Source: Thermohalobaculum sp039817245 (GTDB taxonomy: Bacteria > Pseudomonadota > Alphaproteobacteria > Rhodobacterales > Rhodobacteraceae). From it: 8,205 bases of DNA. A model generated the notes under the pieces. That model made no database searches. It was not told the origin of the DNA and saw nothing but the letters and a program-made list of their open reading frames with translations. The position numbers and the translations under genes were made by a program. Below are positions 7,569 to 8,205 of this stretch, one piece after another; the first letter of the stretch is position 1; the number at the start of each line of letters is the position of its first letter. The stretch is from NCBI GenBank assembly GCA_039817245.1, contig JBCBWF010000226.1, positions 1 through 8,205 on the forward strand, in the 5' to 3' direction.

Positions 7569-7689
7569 GCCACCGTTTGTCGAGCCTCTGACCCGCAATC
7601 GCCGCTCAAGCTGTGCTCCCGGCACTGGCCTGCCGGCCGAGGATCGGGGCGCGCTTTCCGTCGCCCGCGCCAAGCCGGCGCCCCAGCGC

Positions 7690-8205
7690 TCAGGCGCGCG
7701 CGGCCGCCCCGTCGATGCGCATTGCTGCCAGTTCGCCCACATAGCGCGCGATCGCATCGAGAGCCGTGCCGGCGGCGCCCGCGTCCCGGCGCTCCAGCGC
7801 ATCGGCCATCGCCGCATGGTGCTCAGCGATGACCCCGCGGTCGCGCGTGCGATAGGTGAGCATGTTCATCAGCGGCTCGATCGCCTCGATCACCCCCGCC
7901 GCCTGCACCGCGAGCAGGCAGTTCCCCGTCGCCTCCGCCACGGACTGGTGAAAGCGCACATCGGAGGCGCAGAAGTCCTCGTCCGACAGCGACGCATGCC
8001 GTTGATGCGCGATCTCCGCGCGCATCGCCCTCAGATGGGCGGGCTGGCGGCGCTTCGCGGCGAGCGGCAGGCAGGCCGCCTCCACCGCGAACCGCGCCTC
8101 CAGCCCGCCCATCTGAGGGCGATGCGCGCGGAGATCGCGCATCAACGGCATGCGTCGCTGTCGGACGAGGACTTCTGCGCCTCCGATGTGCGCTTTCACC
8201 AGTCC
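7690..8205 (-). CDS. GntR/FadR-type transcriptional regulator, FCD ligand-binding domain only, 5' end missing
   Basis: The frame runs on the - strand from the window edge to TGA at 7692-7690. FCD features include the 'LEARFAVEAACLPLAAKRR' helix, 'DVRFHQSVAEATGN' (the Asp-x3-His pair that in many FCD domains binds a metal), and 'VIAEHHAAMADALERRDAG'. The His commonly found near the C-terminus appears absent ('AIARYVGELAA'). FCD domains bind small carboxylic acids and similar effectors and control an N-terminal winged-helix DNA-binding domain, which is missing here. Only 7690 to about 8099 can be trusted. Bases 8100-8205 are an exact inverted copy of part of this same gene, so their translation in this frame (starting GLVKAHIGG) is antisense of the FCD domain and not real N-terminal protein. 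A start at GTG 8199 would be spurious. The gene converges on the ABC/CNBD gene, and its target genes presumably lie outside the window. Confidence 0.8.
   Translation of the reverse strand, partial: GLVKAHIGGAEVLVRQRRMPLMRDLRAHRPQMGGLEARFAVEAACLPLAAKRRQPAHLRAMRAEIAHQRHASLSDEDFCASDVRFHQSVAEATGNCLLAVQAAGVIEAIEPLMNMLTYRTRDRGVIAEHHAAMADALERRDAGAAGTALDAIARYVGELAAMRIDGAAARA
7942..8047 (+). repeat. Left arm of a 106-bp perfect inverted repeat
   Basis: Every base of 7942-8047 pairs with 8205-8100 in reverse complement (106 of 106 checked by eye), with a 52-nt spacer at 8048-8099. The left arm is the genuine coding sequence of the FCD domain, including the Asp-x3-His motif, because it continues in frame to the gene's stop codon. 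Confidence 0.95.
8100..8205 (-). repeat. Right arm of the 106-bp inverted repeat, likely fold-back artefact at the sequence end
   Basis: This arm is the exact reverse complement of 7942-8047 and stops at the last base of the window. Read on the + strand from 8101 it encodes the same 35-residue FCD segment (begins QPAHLRAMRA, ends DVRFHQS). An exact gene-internal palindrome ending at the sequence end is typical of chimeric fold-back in amplification or assembly. A real inverted duplication is possible but less likely. Confidence 0.9.

Larger units (their letters stand above)
7389..7689. other. Convergent intergenic region with no confident gene
   Basis: This 301-bp gap separates the + strand ABC/CNBD gene from the - strand FCD regulator, so both genes end here. 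Bases 7441-7500 are 28/60 GC (47%), well below the flanking genes. It holds a hairpin and a longer inverted repeat (listed separately). It also holds a 26-codon open frame at 7468-7548 (starts MNKLLSRIDWWQCH) with no clear ribosome binding site; I do not call it a gene. Longer frames crossing 7455-7832 run over the regulator in antisense and show no family features. Confidence 0.7.

Noticed and set aside
7648..7671. GGCGCG/CGCGCC stem as a terminator for the - strand regulator
   Set aside because: It has only 6 bp with a 12-nt loop and no T-tract on the - strand, which is expected by chance at this GC content.
7455..7832. 125-codon + strand frame crossing the intergenic region into the regulator
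   Set aside because: Its second half is antisense to the FCD domain and Arg/Pro-rich. There is no ribosome binding site and no family resemblance.

Overview
The window is about 70% GC by eye, with tightly packed, strongly GC-biased codons. The protein styles (an AcrA/AcrB-type pump, an FCD-domain regulator and an ABC-exporter/cyclic-nucleotide-binding fusion) suggest an alphaproteobacterium, perhaps Rhodobacterales. That placement is inferred from general resemblance; no taxonomic marker is present.

Left part (1-4114, + strand): the 3' end of a periplasmic adaptor gene (membrane fusion protein), cut by the window edge, is followed 40 nt later by a full-length RND inner-membrane pump of 1063 aa. 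They form one operon for a proton-driven tripartite efflux pump. No outer-membrane channel gene is seen, and the operon closes with a strong 13-bp GC hairpin at 4134-4165.

Middle part (4170-7388, + strand): a short spacer holds a weak promoter candidate and a 9-bp inverted repeat. After it comes a 1042-aa single-gene unit, the most unusual item here. It has an ABC-exporter-type membrane domain, a nucleotide-binding domain whose Walker A, signature, catalytic glutamate and H-loop residues are all replaced, an extra segment of about 280 residues between the Q-loop region and the signature region, and a C-terminal cyclic-nucleotide-binding (CRP-like) domain that keeps key pocket residues. It looks like a transporter-derived membrane protein that has lost ATPase function and may act as a sensor or regulated scaffold.

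Right part (7389-8205): a 301-bp convergent intergenic region has locally lower GC and three copies of a GGAGCGGCCG motif in both orientations, forming a short hairpin and a longer 20-bp inverted repeat. Beyond it, on the - strand, is the C-terminal part of a GntR/FadR-type (FCD domain) transcription regulator. The last 106 bases are an exact inverted copy of 7942-8047, ending precisely at the window edge. This is most likely a fold-back assembly or amplification artefact, so the regulator's true upstream sequence (its DNA-binding domain) is not represented.
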